From: an uncultured Prevotellaceae bacterium
GTDB taxonomy: Bacteria; Bacteroidota; Bacteroidia; Bacteroidales; Bacteroidaceae
DNA: 8,493 nt
Assembly (NCBI GenBank): GCA_947306605.1
Contig: CAMZHB010000054.1
Location: 1 to 8,493, forward strand
Reading direction: 5' to 3'
Position 1 is the stretch's first letter. The number at the start of each line of letters is the position of its first letter. Of the stretch, positions 1 to 6,287 are shown piece after piece. The notes under the pieces were generated by a model that worked only from the letters and a program-made list of their open reading frames with translations, was not told the origin of the DNA and ran no database searches. The translations under genes and the position numbers were made by a program.

Positions 1-325
1 AAACGGCGCCGGCTATGACCATTGTTTCGTTCTCAACAAAAAAGAACCGGGCGAATTAAGTTTTGCCGCGAAAATTATAGAACCGACAAGCGGACGTACA
101 ATGGAAGTGTACACCACAGAACCTGGCATACAGTTCTATTCAGATAACTGGGCCGACGGCTTCAGTGGGAGTCAGGGCAGTACATATCCGCGTCGCAGCG
201 CCCTATGTTTTGAAGCGCAACACATACCTGACTCTCCGAACCGTCCATATTTCCCCAGCGTCGTGCTAAAGCCGGGAGATGTGTATCGTCAAAAGACTGT
301 ATACAAATTTGGAATAGACAAATAA
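1..325 (+). CDS. galM: Aldose 1-epimerase (galactose mutarotase), 3' part only
   Basis: This is the C-terminal part of galactose mutarotase, which interconverts beta- and alpha-D-galactose so that galactokinase receives the alpha anomer. The reading frame is already open at base 2 and ends at TAA 323-325, leaving about 107 codons; the N-terminal two-thirds lies upstream of the window. Family signatures are visible: GYDHCFVLN near the start, EVYTTEPGIQFYSDNW (bases 104-151), ALCFEAQHIPDSPN, and FPSVVLKPGDVYRQKTVYKF near the end. The glutamate of the TTEPG motif (codon 119-121) corresponds, as I recall the family, to the catalytic base. An internal ATG at 101 should not be taken as the start, because conserved GalM sequence continues upstream of it. 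The gene is followed after 42 AT-rich bases by the sugar transporter, which indicates one transcript. Recognition is firm; only the 5' end is unknown. Confidence 0.93.
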   Translation, partial: NGAGYDHCFVLNKKEPGELSFAAKIIEPTSGRTMEVYTTEPGIQFYSDNWADGFSGSQGSTYPRRSALCFEAQHIPDSPNRPYFPSVVLKPGDVYRQKTVYKFGIDK

Positions 326-367
326 TAAACGATAACTAATAACTAAATCTTTAAAACTAACAAAAAA

Positions 368-1705
368 ATGAGTACACAAAAAAAACAATGGGCAGCCATC
401 ATTATAATGATTGCGCTCTTCGGCATGATTGCCTTCGTAACGAACTTATGTTCGCCAATGGCCCTTATTCTTAAGAACCAATTCGGCATACCCGATTCTT
501 TAGCACAGATTGGCAATATCGGAAACTTTGCAGCCTATCTGCTCATGGGTATTCCCTCCGGTATGTTGATTAGCAAAATCGGTTACAAGAAGACGGCACT
601 TCTTGCCTTGGTCGTAGGTATCATCGGAATCCTCATACAGTGGATTTCAGGCCTTGCTCTCGTTGAAAGCAACACTGCAAACTTCATCATCTACCTTATT
701 GGCGCCCTTGTAGCAGGTTGCACCATGTGTATGCTCAACTGCGTTGTTAATCCAATGCTTAATCTTCTTGGTGGAGGCGGTAATAAAGGAAACCAATACA
801 TCCAAATCGGTGGCGTGTTCAACAGCACCTGCGCCGTAGCCATCTACATCATCATGGGAGCCCTGATTGGTGAAATCACCAAGGAGACCCAAATCGCCGC
901 AGCCACTCCCGCGCTGTTTATCGCAATTGCAATTTTCGCTATAGCATTTATCATCATTGCCTTCACTAAGATTGAAGAACCCGAACAGGAGAAAACAGAA
1001 AGTCAAGTTGCTTTGATTAAAGGAGCCTGCAAGTATCGTCATTTCGTACTCGGTGCCATCGCTATTTTCTTGTACATGGGTATTGAAGTAGGCGTACCTA
1101 CAACAATGATTAACTATCTTAGCGCGCCCACAGACGGCATATTGCCCAACGGAAACACAGGATTGTCTGGCGCAGGTATAGCTGCAGGTGTGGCCACATT
1201 GATTGCTGCCGTTTATTGGATCATGATGCTCATCGGCCGATTCGTCGGCGCAAGCATTGCAGGCAAGGTGAGCAGCCGCGCATTGGTTACCACCGTGTCT
1301 ATCCTCTGCATTATCCTCGTTGCCCTCGGTATGGCAAATATGGGTACAAATGCACCGAAAGTTACAGTGCTTGGTATCAATTGGGCAACCCTTACCGTTA
1401 TTCATCCTGAGGTTCCGATGGGCGTATTCTTCTTCAGTGTCGTTGGTCTCTGCACTTCCGTCATGTGGGGAGCCATCTTCAACCTTGCCGTAGAAGGCCT
1501 GGGCAAATATACAGCCATTGCAGCCGGTATTTTCATGACCATGGTATTCGGTTGTGCCGTACTTATGCCGTTCGAAGCTTGGTTTGCAGAAACCGTAGGC
1601 AGTTATGTAGCCGCCTATGCTGTGATTATCGTTTGCGCCATCTACATCTTGTTCTATGCTCTTATCGGCAGCCGTGTGAACAAAGACAAACTTCCAAAAG
1701 AATAA
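368..1705 (+). CDS. MFS sugar transporter, FHS/FucP-like, probable galactose/glucose:H+ symporter
   Basis: This 445-residue polytopic inner-membrane protein has about 12 hydrophobic segments, the first at about residues 8-30, and a charged central loop at about 200-224 between the two six-helix halves. A motif-A-like loop, GMLISKIGYKKTAL (65-78), follows helix 2. The stretch from about 121 to 152 (NPMLNLLGGGG, then GNQYIQIGG and FN) resembles the conserved region of the fucose/glucose/galactose:H+ symporter (FHS) subfamily of the major facilitator superfamily. MIGRFVGA (287-294) also fits an MFS fold. Substrate is inferred from position: it lies between galM and galK, 42 bp after the former and 37 bp before the latter, as in the Bacteroides galactose locus, where such genes are often named gluP. 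The ATG is preceded by an A-rich run and no Shine-Dalgarno sequence, which is normal for this phylum. MFS membership is very secure; the exact sugar is not shown by the sequence. Confidence 0.9.
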   Translation: MSTQKKQWAAIIIMIALFGMIAFVTNLCSPMALILKNQFGIPDSLAQIGNIGNFAAYLLMGIPSGMLISKIGYKKTALLALVVGIIGILIQWISGLALVESNTANFIIYLIGALVAGCTMCMLNCVVNPMLNLLGGGGNKGNQYIQIGGVFNSTCAVAIYIIMGALIGEITKETQIAAATPALFIAIAIFAIAFIIIAFTKIEEPEQEKTESQVALIKGACKYRHFVLGAIAIFLYMGIEVGVPTTMINYLSAPTDGILPNGNTGLSGAGIAAGVATLIAAVYWIMMLIGRFVGASIAGKVSSRALVTTVSILCIILVALGMANMGTNAPKVTVLGINWATLTVIHPEVPMGVFFFSVVGLCTSVMWGAIFNLAVEGLGKYTAIAAGIFMTMVFGCAVLMPFEAWFAETVGSYVAAYAVIIVCAIYILFYALIGSRVNKDKLPKE

Positions 1706-1742
1706 GTCAAACATAAACTGAATTATATCAGACATAAAAATT

Positions 1743-2903
1743 ATGAACTTAAAGATTGATGATGTTAGAAGCCGTTTCATAAAGCATTTCGACGGCTCCA
1801 CCGGTTCTATCTACGCTTCTCCGGGGCGCATTAACCTCATTGGAGAGCACACAGACTACAATGACGGGTTCGTATTCCCGGGTGCTGTGCAGCAAGGCAT
1901 GATTGCAGAAATCAAACCCAATGGAACACGCAACGTACGTGCCTACTCGATTGACCTTAAAGACAAGGTGGAATTCTCTTTGGACGATGAAAAAGGTCCC
2001 AAAGCCACTTGGGCCCGCTACATTTTCGGTGTATGCCGCGAAATGATGGCCTTGGGAGTTCCCGTAGGAGGTTTCAACACGGCATTCTCAGGTGATGTTC
2101 CCCTGGGAGCCGGCATGTCCTCTTCTGCAGCCCTTGAAAGTGTTTATGCATTTGCACTGAACGACCTTTGGGGTGACAACAAAATCGAAAAGATGGAGTT
2201 GGCACGCGTCGGACAGCGTACGGAACACAAATACATTGGTGTCAATTGCGGCATCATGGACCAGTTCGCCAGCATCCACGGTAAAGCAGGCAGCCTCATG
2301 CGCTTGGATTGCCGCAGCGGCGAGTTCAAATATTATCCATTTGACCCGAAGGGATACAAACTGGTACTTGTAAACTCCTGCGTAAAGCATGAACTGGTGG
2401 GTTCGCCCTATAACGACCGCCGCAAGAGTTGTGAAAACGTGGCAGCCAAAATCAATGCCAAGCATCCCGAAGTAAAGAGCCTGCGTGACGCCACTTACGA
2501 AATGTTGGACGAAGTTCGACCCGAAGTAAGCAAAGAAGACGCCATGCGTGCCCATTATGTAATCGGCGAACGCGAACGTGTGCTGACCGTATGTGACGCA
2601 TTGGAGAAAGGTGACTACGAGACTGTCGGCCACATGATGTATGAAACTCACTACGGATTAAGCAAAGAGTACGAAGTGTCCTGTGAAGAACTCGACTTTC
2701 TCAATGATATTGCCAAGCAAGAAGGCGTTACTGGCAGCCGTATCATGGGTGGCGGTTTCGGAGGCTGCACTATCAATCTCGTAAGTGAGGAACTCTACAA
2801 CAATTTCGTGAAGGTAGCCGTTGACAAGTTCGCTGAAAAGTTCGGCAAGAAGCCCGTTATCATCGACGTTGTCATTGGTGACGGTGCCCGCAAACTGGAA
2901 TAA
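1743..2903 (+). CDS. galK: Galactokinase
   Basis: This cytoplasmic GHMP-family kinase phosphorylates alpha-D-galactose with ATP to galactose-1-phosphate, the first committed Leloir step. All family signatures are present in its 386 residues, a normal length. The galactokinase signature GRINLIGEHTDYNDG is at 28-42, with the catalytic-site arginine R29. The ATP-phosphate loop PLGAGMSSSAALE is at 120-132. CGIMDQF at 169-175 carries the probable catalytic base D173. The third GHMP motif, MGGGFGGCT, is at 335-343. The start ATG at 1743 gives a standard N-terminus, with the signature 28 residues in. The gene ends at TAA 2901-2903, and an intrinsic terminator begins 24 bp later, so it is the last gene of the galM–transporter–galK operon. 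Nothing is missing or truncated. No operator for a galactose regulator could be identified, since the operon promoter is outside the window. Confidence 0.97.
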   Translation: MNLKIDDVRSRFIKHFDGSTGSIYASPGRINLIGEHTDYNDGFVFPGAVQQGMIAEIKPNGTRNVRAYSIDLKDKVEFSLDDEKGPKATWARYIFGVCREMMALGVPVGGFNTAFSGDVPLGAGMSSSAALESVYAFALNDLWGDNKIEKMELARVGQRTEHKYIGVNCGIMDQFASIHGKAGSLMRLDCRSGEFKYYPFDPKGYKLVLVNSCVKHELVGSPYNDRRKSCENVAAKINAKHPEVKSLRDATYEMLDEVRPEVSKEDAMRAHYVIGERERVLTVCDALEKGDYETVGHMMYETHYGLSKEYEVSCEELDFLNDIAKQEGVTGSRIMGGGFGGCTINLVSEELYNNFVKVAVDKFAEKFGKKPVIIDVVIGDGARKLE

Positions 2904-2927
2904 ACCTTTCAGGAAATACATTCAACC

Positions 2928-2964
2928 AATCGGCATGGCTTTCGGGTCGTGCCGATTCTTTTTT
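2928..2964 (+). terminator. Intrinsic terminator of the galactose operon
   Basis: A 10-bp stem is formed by AATCGGCATG (2928-2937) and CGTGCCGATT (2948-2957), all paired with one G-U wobble. It has a 10-nt loop and is followed, after one C, by six T residues (2959-2964). It lies 24 bp after the galK stop. On the opposite strand the stem is not followed by a T run, so it should act only on + strand transcripts. Confidence 0.85.
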
Positions 2965-3026
2965 GCATTTGCCAAACACCATTACGGTCAAGGCATCGCG
3001 GACATGGCGGGAAGCATGTGGGAGAT

Positions 3027-3049
3027 AAAACCGGCCAAGTGGGACTTGG
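3027..3049 (-). terminator. Possible weak terminator of the kdsA–kdsD–PLD operon
   Basis: Read on the minus strand, a 6-bp perfect stem CCAAGT/ACTTGG (3035-3049, 3-nt loop) is followed by CCGG and then four T residues (3030-3027), about 63 bp after the PLD stop codon. The stem is short and the T run is weak and offset, so this is only a candidate. It is the best hairpin I see for ending the leftward transcript in the convergent gap. Confidence 0.3.
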
Positions 3050-3111
3050 AGGCCCGCATGTCTGACTTATTCTTTTGGGAGTTCAGCAAGGGTTGGCGGC
3101 AATGCCGGATG

Positions 3112-4395
3112 CTATACAAAAGGAGTGAGCAGAAGGTGATAGAACCAAGCCTGTGTCTTATGGGATTTCTTCTTCTTTTTCCAATATTCATCGGTGAGGA
3201 GGACACATTTGGTCTTTTTGTCGCGATTAAAGATATGGAGCAGTTCACCTGTGCTTTCGGGGTCAAGAATAAGGGCATTGCACTCGTAATCACACCTTAG
3301 GCTGCGGCTGTCAAGGTTTGCCGAACCGGCATAACAGTACATGCTGTCGATCATCATGATTTTGCTGTGATGGAAACCGCCCGTGTAATAATATACCTTG
3401 GCTCCGGCTTTCATCATCTGGCGTGCCTGATAGTCCACAATACGCGGAGTGATGGGTATGTCGCTTGTTTCGGACACCATAATCTCAACCCGGACGCCGC
3501 GTCTCACAGCTGCTTTCAAGGCTCTCTTGACTGGTCCGTTCAAGGTGAAATATGGGTTGATAAGTTGTATGGTATGTTTCGCCGAATTAATGATATGCAC
3601 AAACGTCTTCCTCACCACCATCGGCGACACGCGGGGTTCGCGGTTGGCTATACCTATTGTCTTCATTCCGGCAGTTGTTGTCGTGTCATTCTTAAGCCCT
3701 TCCAATGCGTTGCATGCCAAAGATTCGCCGGGATAATACTGAGGTCCGGACACTTTTTCATGGGTTACCTTCTCCCAAATCCTCAGAAAGATTTTCTGAT
3801 ATTCGCCTACGGCGTCGCCTTCTATGCGATAGTGGATGTCATGCCAACCACCGATTTCCGGTTTACCTTTTATATAATAGTCTGCAACGTTCATACCGCC
3901 GGAGTAAGCCGACTTGCCGTCAATCAACACGATTTTGCGGTGGTCACGGGGGATGATACGCGTCAGCCAAGGGAACTTAAGCGGACTATACTCGTAGATG
4001 CGGATGCCTGTCCGGCGTATCTCTTTCAGTTTCTTCTTCTTGATAGGTTTATTGTTTGATGCATTTCCGAACGCATCGTACAAAAGCCTCACCTCAACGC
4101 CTTCTGAAACTTTCTTTGCCAATAAATCGAACAACGCATTCGCAATAGAGTCGTCACGAAAGTTGAAATACTCCATGTGAACTGAAGACTTGGCTTGGGC
4201 AACTGCCTTGAACAAGTCGTCAAACTTAGCCTGGCCGTTTTCGAAAAAGACAATGCTGTTGTTAGAAGTGAATGTGACGCCCTCTTTCTCCAACTGGCGC
4301 ATCAGTGAATCTGTTTGGGCATAAAGCAAGCCAAACTGTGCAACACACATCAGGGTTGCTACAACGAAACACTTGAGACTACGGTGGAAATACAT
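3112..4395 (-). CDS. Exported phospholipase D / cardiolipin synthase family protein
   Basis: This 427-residue two-domain PLD-superfamily enzyme acts on phospholipid phosphodiester bonds, either as a cardiolipin-synthase-type transphosphatidylase or as a phospholipase D. Both HKD catalytic motifs are complete. HRKIVLID at 152-159 (H152, K154, D159) is followed by GGMN at 166-169, and HSKIMMID at 343-350 (H343, K345, D350) is followed by GSAN at 357-360. The N-terminus has a basic start, a hydrophobic core (about residues 8-25) and LLYA|QTD, which reads as a type I signal peptide cleaved near residue 26. The paired N-terminal membrane helices of classical ClsA are absent, so the catalytic domains are probably periplasmic. 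No lipobox fits. A lysine cluster lies at 406-410, followed by a short hydrophobic tail. The gene starts 5 bp after kdsD, so it is almost certainly co-transcribed with the Kdo genes. Family assignment is secure; cardiolipin synthase versus phospholipase cannot be decided. Confidence 0.9.
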   Translation of the reverse strand: MYFHRSLKCFVVATLMCVAQFGLLYAQTDSLMRQLEKEGVTFTSNNSIVFFENGQAKFDDLFKAVAQAKSSVHMEYFNFRDDSIANALFDLLAKKVSEGVEVRLLYDAFGNASNNKPIKKKKLKEIRRTGIRIYEYSPLKFPWLTRIIPRDHRKIVLIDGKSAYSGGMNVADYYIKGKPEIGGWHDIHYRIEGDAVGEYQKIFLRIWEKVTHEKVSGPQYYPGESLACNALEGLKNDTTTTAGMKTIGIANREPRVSPMVVRKTFVHIINSAKHTIQLINPYFTLNGPVKRALKAAVRRGVRVEIMVSETSDIPITPRIVDYQARQMMKAGAKVYYYTGGFHHSKIMMIDSMYCYAGSANLDSRSLRCDYECNALILDPESTGELLHIFNRDKKTKCVLLTDEYWKKKKKSHKTQAWFYHLLLTPFV

Positions 4396-4400
4396 CTAAC

Positions 4401-5351
4401 CTAAATCACCGTACTGAAGGAATCGACAACGCCAAGCAGGCGATTGGCTTCGTCAACTACAAGTACGCAATGAATTTTATTTGAGTTCATGATGTTATCA
4501 ATCGCGTCAATACGCGTGTCAACCGACACTGTTTTCGGATTACGCGTCATAATGTCACTCACGGCCAGACTAAAGAAGCGGCTTTGTGAGGTTTCCATCG
4601 CCCTACGTATGTCTCCGTCGGTCACAAGTCCCAGTACTTTACCGTCATCTACAGCGATGCAAATGCCCAGGCGCCCTCTGGAAACACACATCACGGCTTC
4701 CCCTAACTTTGTGTCGGGTGAAATCACCGGCAAGTTCTCTTTATACATCACGTCAGACGCTTTTGTGAGCAACCGTTTGCCTAATGAACCGCCGGGATGG
4801 AAACGTGCGAAATCCGATGCGGTAAATTGGCGCGCCACAATCAGACAACAGGCCAATGCATCTCCGAGTGCCAGTGTCGCAGTTGTGGAAGAAGTGGGTG
4901 CAAGTCCCAAAGGAGTGGCTTCACGTTTCACCCGCAGCAGAATATGTGCATTGGCGTATTTTGCCAATAGCGATTGGGAGTTTCCACTAACGCCTATAAT
5001 CGGAATATGACGCTCTAACATGTTGGGAATAATGCGGAGCAATTCGTCGGTTTGCCCTGAATTCGAAATGGCAATCACGATATCGTCGCCTGTAATCACT
5101 CCAAGATCTCCGTGATAAAGGTCAAGGGGATTTACATAGAAGCTGGGGGTACCCGTGCTTGAGAATGTGGCGGCTATTTTCGCACCTATGTGCCCGCTTT
5201 TGCCTACTCCGGTGACCACAACCTTACCTTTACAATTATATAACAGGTCTACGGCTTTCAAGAACTGGTCATCAATCGAGGGAATCTGGTCCAACAGTAT
5301 CTGTGCTTCGTCTTGAAGGCACTTTATTGCGGTTTGGGACAGCGTATTCAT
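4401..5351 (-). CDS. kdsD: Arabinose-5-phosphate isomerase (KpsF/GutQ/KdsD family; SIS + 2 CBS)
   Basis: This cytoplasmic isomerase converts D-ribulose-5-phosphate to D-arabinose-5-phosphate, the substrate of KdsA in Kdo synthesis. Its 316 residues comprise an N-terminal SIS sugar-phosphate domain (about 1-190) and two CBS domains (about 200-255 and 265-316). SIS motifs are clear: GVGKSGH (48-54), SSTGTPS (64-70), SNSGQTDEL (96-104), APTSSTTATLALGDALA (151-167) and RFHPGGSLG (183-191). K51, E103, E144 and H185 align with the residues I recall as catalytic in E. coli KdsD (K59, E111, E152, H193) at a constant offset of 8, and H80 also fits. The start ATG overlaps the kdsA stop as ATGA, which implies translational coupling. 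Oddities are NPLDLYHGDLG at 74-84, where HPxEA-type sequence is usual, and a C-terminus that stops soon after the last CBS strand, making it slightly shorter than the E. coli enzyme. The adjacent kdsA supports the biosynthetic isomerase over a GutQ role. Confidence 0.95.
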   Translation of the reverse strand: MNTLSQTAIKCLQDEAQILLDQIPSIDDQFLKAVDLLYNCKGKVVVTGVGKSGHIGAKIAATFSSTGTPSFYVNPLDLYHGDLGVITGDDIVIAISNSGQTDELLRIIPNMLERHIPIIGVSGNSQSLLAKYANAHILLRVKREATPLGLAPTSSTTATLALGDALACCLIVARQFTASDFARFHPGGSLGKRLLTKASDVMYKENLPVISPDTKLGEAVMCVSRGRLGICIAVDDGKVLGLVTDGDIRRAMETSQSRFFSLAVSDIMTRNPKTVSVDTRIDAIDNIMNSNKIHCVLVVDEANRLLGVVDSFSTVI

Positions 5352-6100
5352 AATATGGAAATTATTACGTCCTCCAAATCTTTCAGGAAAAGCATGTTCG
5401 GTCCGTCGCTAAGGGCTTCTACGGGATTGGGATGCGTTTCAAAGAAGAAGCCAGTGGCTCCAAAAGCTTTCGCAGCCAAAGCCATGGAGGGTATATATTC
5501 GCGGTTGCCTCCTGTAGTTCCTTTCAAGCCGCCCGGACGTTGCACGCTGTGGGTACAGTCCATGATTACCTGCGGGGTAAACTGCTTCATGGTGGGTATA
5601 TTTCTGAAATCGACCACCAGATTGTTGTATCCGAAAGAATTACCCCGTTCTGTGAGCCACACGTCTTTGGCTCCGCTTTCACGGGCTTTGTCTACGGGAT
5701 ACTGCATATCGTCTCCCGAGAGAAATTGTGCTTTCTTAATGTTTACAACTCGGCCTGTTCGGGCTGCAGCTACGAGCAAGTCGGTCTGACGGCAGAGAAA
5801 AGCCGGAATTTGAATGACATCGGCCACTTCAGCTACGGGTGCGGCCTGGCCGGATTCGTGAATGTCGGTCAGAATTTTGAGACCAAATTTTGTTTTCACC
5901 TCATCGAGCATCCCGAGTCCCTTTTCCATGCCGGGACCTCTGAATGAGCTGAGCGAAGTACGGTTTGCCTTGTCAAAAGATGCCTTAAAGATGATGTCCA
6001 AACCGTATTTGCGGTTCAGACGCACCAATTCGGCAGCCACCGTGTCAAGTAAAGCGGCGTTTTCAATGACACAAGGGCCCGCTATAATCACTGGTTTCAT
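5348..6100 (-). CDS. kdsA: 3-deoxy-8-phosphooctulonate synthase (Kdo-8-phosphate synthase), Cys/metal-dependent type
   Basis: This cytoplasmic enzyme condenses phosphoenolpyruvate with arabinose-5-phosphate to Kdo-8-phosphate for the LPS inner core. Counting from ATG 6100 it has 250 residues, with typical motifs in order: AGPCVIE (7-13), KASFDKANRTS (39-49), RGPG (54-57), TDIHE (78-82), IPAFLCRQTDLL (98-109), KKAQF (122-126), LTERG..FGYN (149-159), DCTHSVQ (181-187) and FFETHPNP (219-226). C10, H184, E221 and D232 match the metal ligands I recall for the Aquifex enzyme (C11, H185, E222, D233) at a constant offset of one, so this is the metal-dependent class rather than the E. coli type. A TTG at 6112 would add four residues, but ATG 6100 is preferred because GGAG lies 6 nt upstream of it. 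It is first in the kdsA–kdsD–PLD operon, and its TGA overlaps the kdsD ATG. The protein is shorter than the 284-residue E. coli one, without loss of motifs. Confidence 0.96.
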   Translation of the reverse strand: MKPVIIAGPCVIENAALLDTVAAELVRLNRKYGLDIIFKASFDKANRTSLSSFRGPGMEKGLGMLDEVKTKFGLKILTDIHESGQAAPVAEVADVIQIPAFLCRQTDLLVAAARTGRVVNIKKAQFLSGDDMQYPVDKARESGAKDVWLTERGNSFGYNNLVVDFRNIPTMKQFTPQVIMDCTHSVQRPGGLKGTTGGNREYIPSMALAAKAFGATGFFFETHPNPVEALSDGPNMLFLKDLEDVIISIL

Positions 6101-6106
6101 CGGTAT

Positions 6107-6110
6107 CTCC
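6107..6110 (-). promoter_or_regulatory. Shine-Dalgarno-like GGAG deciding the kdsA start
   Basis: On the minus strand the order is TTGGAGATACCG followed by ATG. GGAG at 6110-6107 sits 6 nt before ATG 6100, an ideal ribosome-binding distance, whereas nothing similar precedes the in-frame TTG at 6112. The site is notable because most other starts in this window have no such motif. Confidence 0.5.
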
Positions 6111-6121
6111 AATTTTTAATG

Positions 6122-6129
6122 CAAAAATA
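6122..6129 (-). promoter_or_regulatory. Bacteroidota -7 promoter box for the kdsA operon
   Basis: On the minus strand TATTTTTG is an exact match to the Bacteroidota sigma factor -7 consensus TAnnTTTG. Transcription would begin near 6115, leaving a leader of about 15 nt that includes the GGAG before ATG 6100. No convincing TTTG -33 element lies at the usual spacing of about 19-21 bp, so only the -7 element is claimed. Confidence 0.6.
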
Positions 6130-6256
6130 CGCTTTTCCCGTCAATTATCGGCCGCATGGCACGTGCAAAATCAAGAAAGAGGCCCCAAAAGTCCAAAAAA
6201 ATTTAATCCGAGTCAATTGTTGCGCCCGCCAGAGCCCATAGTTCAGGATATTTTCT

Positions 6257-6264
6257 TAATTTTG
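6257..6264 (+). promoter_or_regulatory. Bacteroidota -7 promoter box for the DUF4468–amidase–MCE operon
   Basis: TAATTTTG matches the consensus TAnnTTTG exactly and ends 23 bp before the ATG at 6288, so transcription probably starts near 6270 with a short leader. No good -33 TTTG is found at standard spacing; the nearest TTG repeats (6217-6222) are too far upstream. Confidence 0.6.
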
Positions 6265-6287
6265 TAGCAATAAAGACATTTACGGAA

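Noticed and set aside
101..325. ATG at 101 as the start of a separate 74-residue gene
   Set aside because: Conserved GalM sequence (GYDHCFVLN) continues in frame upstream to the window edge, so this is an internal methionine.
647..1801. 384-codon open frame on the minus strand, opposite the sugar transporter
   Set aside because: It lies antisense to a clear MFS gene, its protein is an implausible Cys/His/Asp/Asn-rich string with no domain, and it spans the transporter–galK junction. It is a composition shadow.
2988..3293. Minus-strand frame overlapping the PLD 3' end, considered as a frameshifted C-terminus
   Set aside because: The in-frame PLD C-terminus (tail AWFYHLLLTPFV) is plausible for the family and both catalytic motifs are intact, while the other frame shows no PLD-like sequence.
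2821..3300. 159-codon plus-strand frame spanning the galK end and the convergent gap
   Set aside because: It starts inside galK in another frame, runs through the terminator hairpin and then opposite the PLD gene. No domain is recognisable.
3367..4059. 230-codon open frame on the plus strand, opposite the PLD gene
   Set aside because: It is fully antisense to a gene with two intact HKD motifs, shows no recognisable domain and has no promoter-like start.
5432..5947. 171-codon plus-strand frame opposite kdsA
   Set aside because: It is antisense to a fully conserved kdsA and has no domain.
6159..6166. Perfect palindrome GCACGTGC as an operator
   Set aside because: An 8-bp palindrome alone is too short to call, and no known Bacteroidota regulator motif was recognised; it is mentioned only as part of the divergent region.
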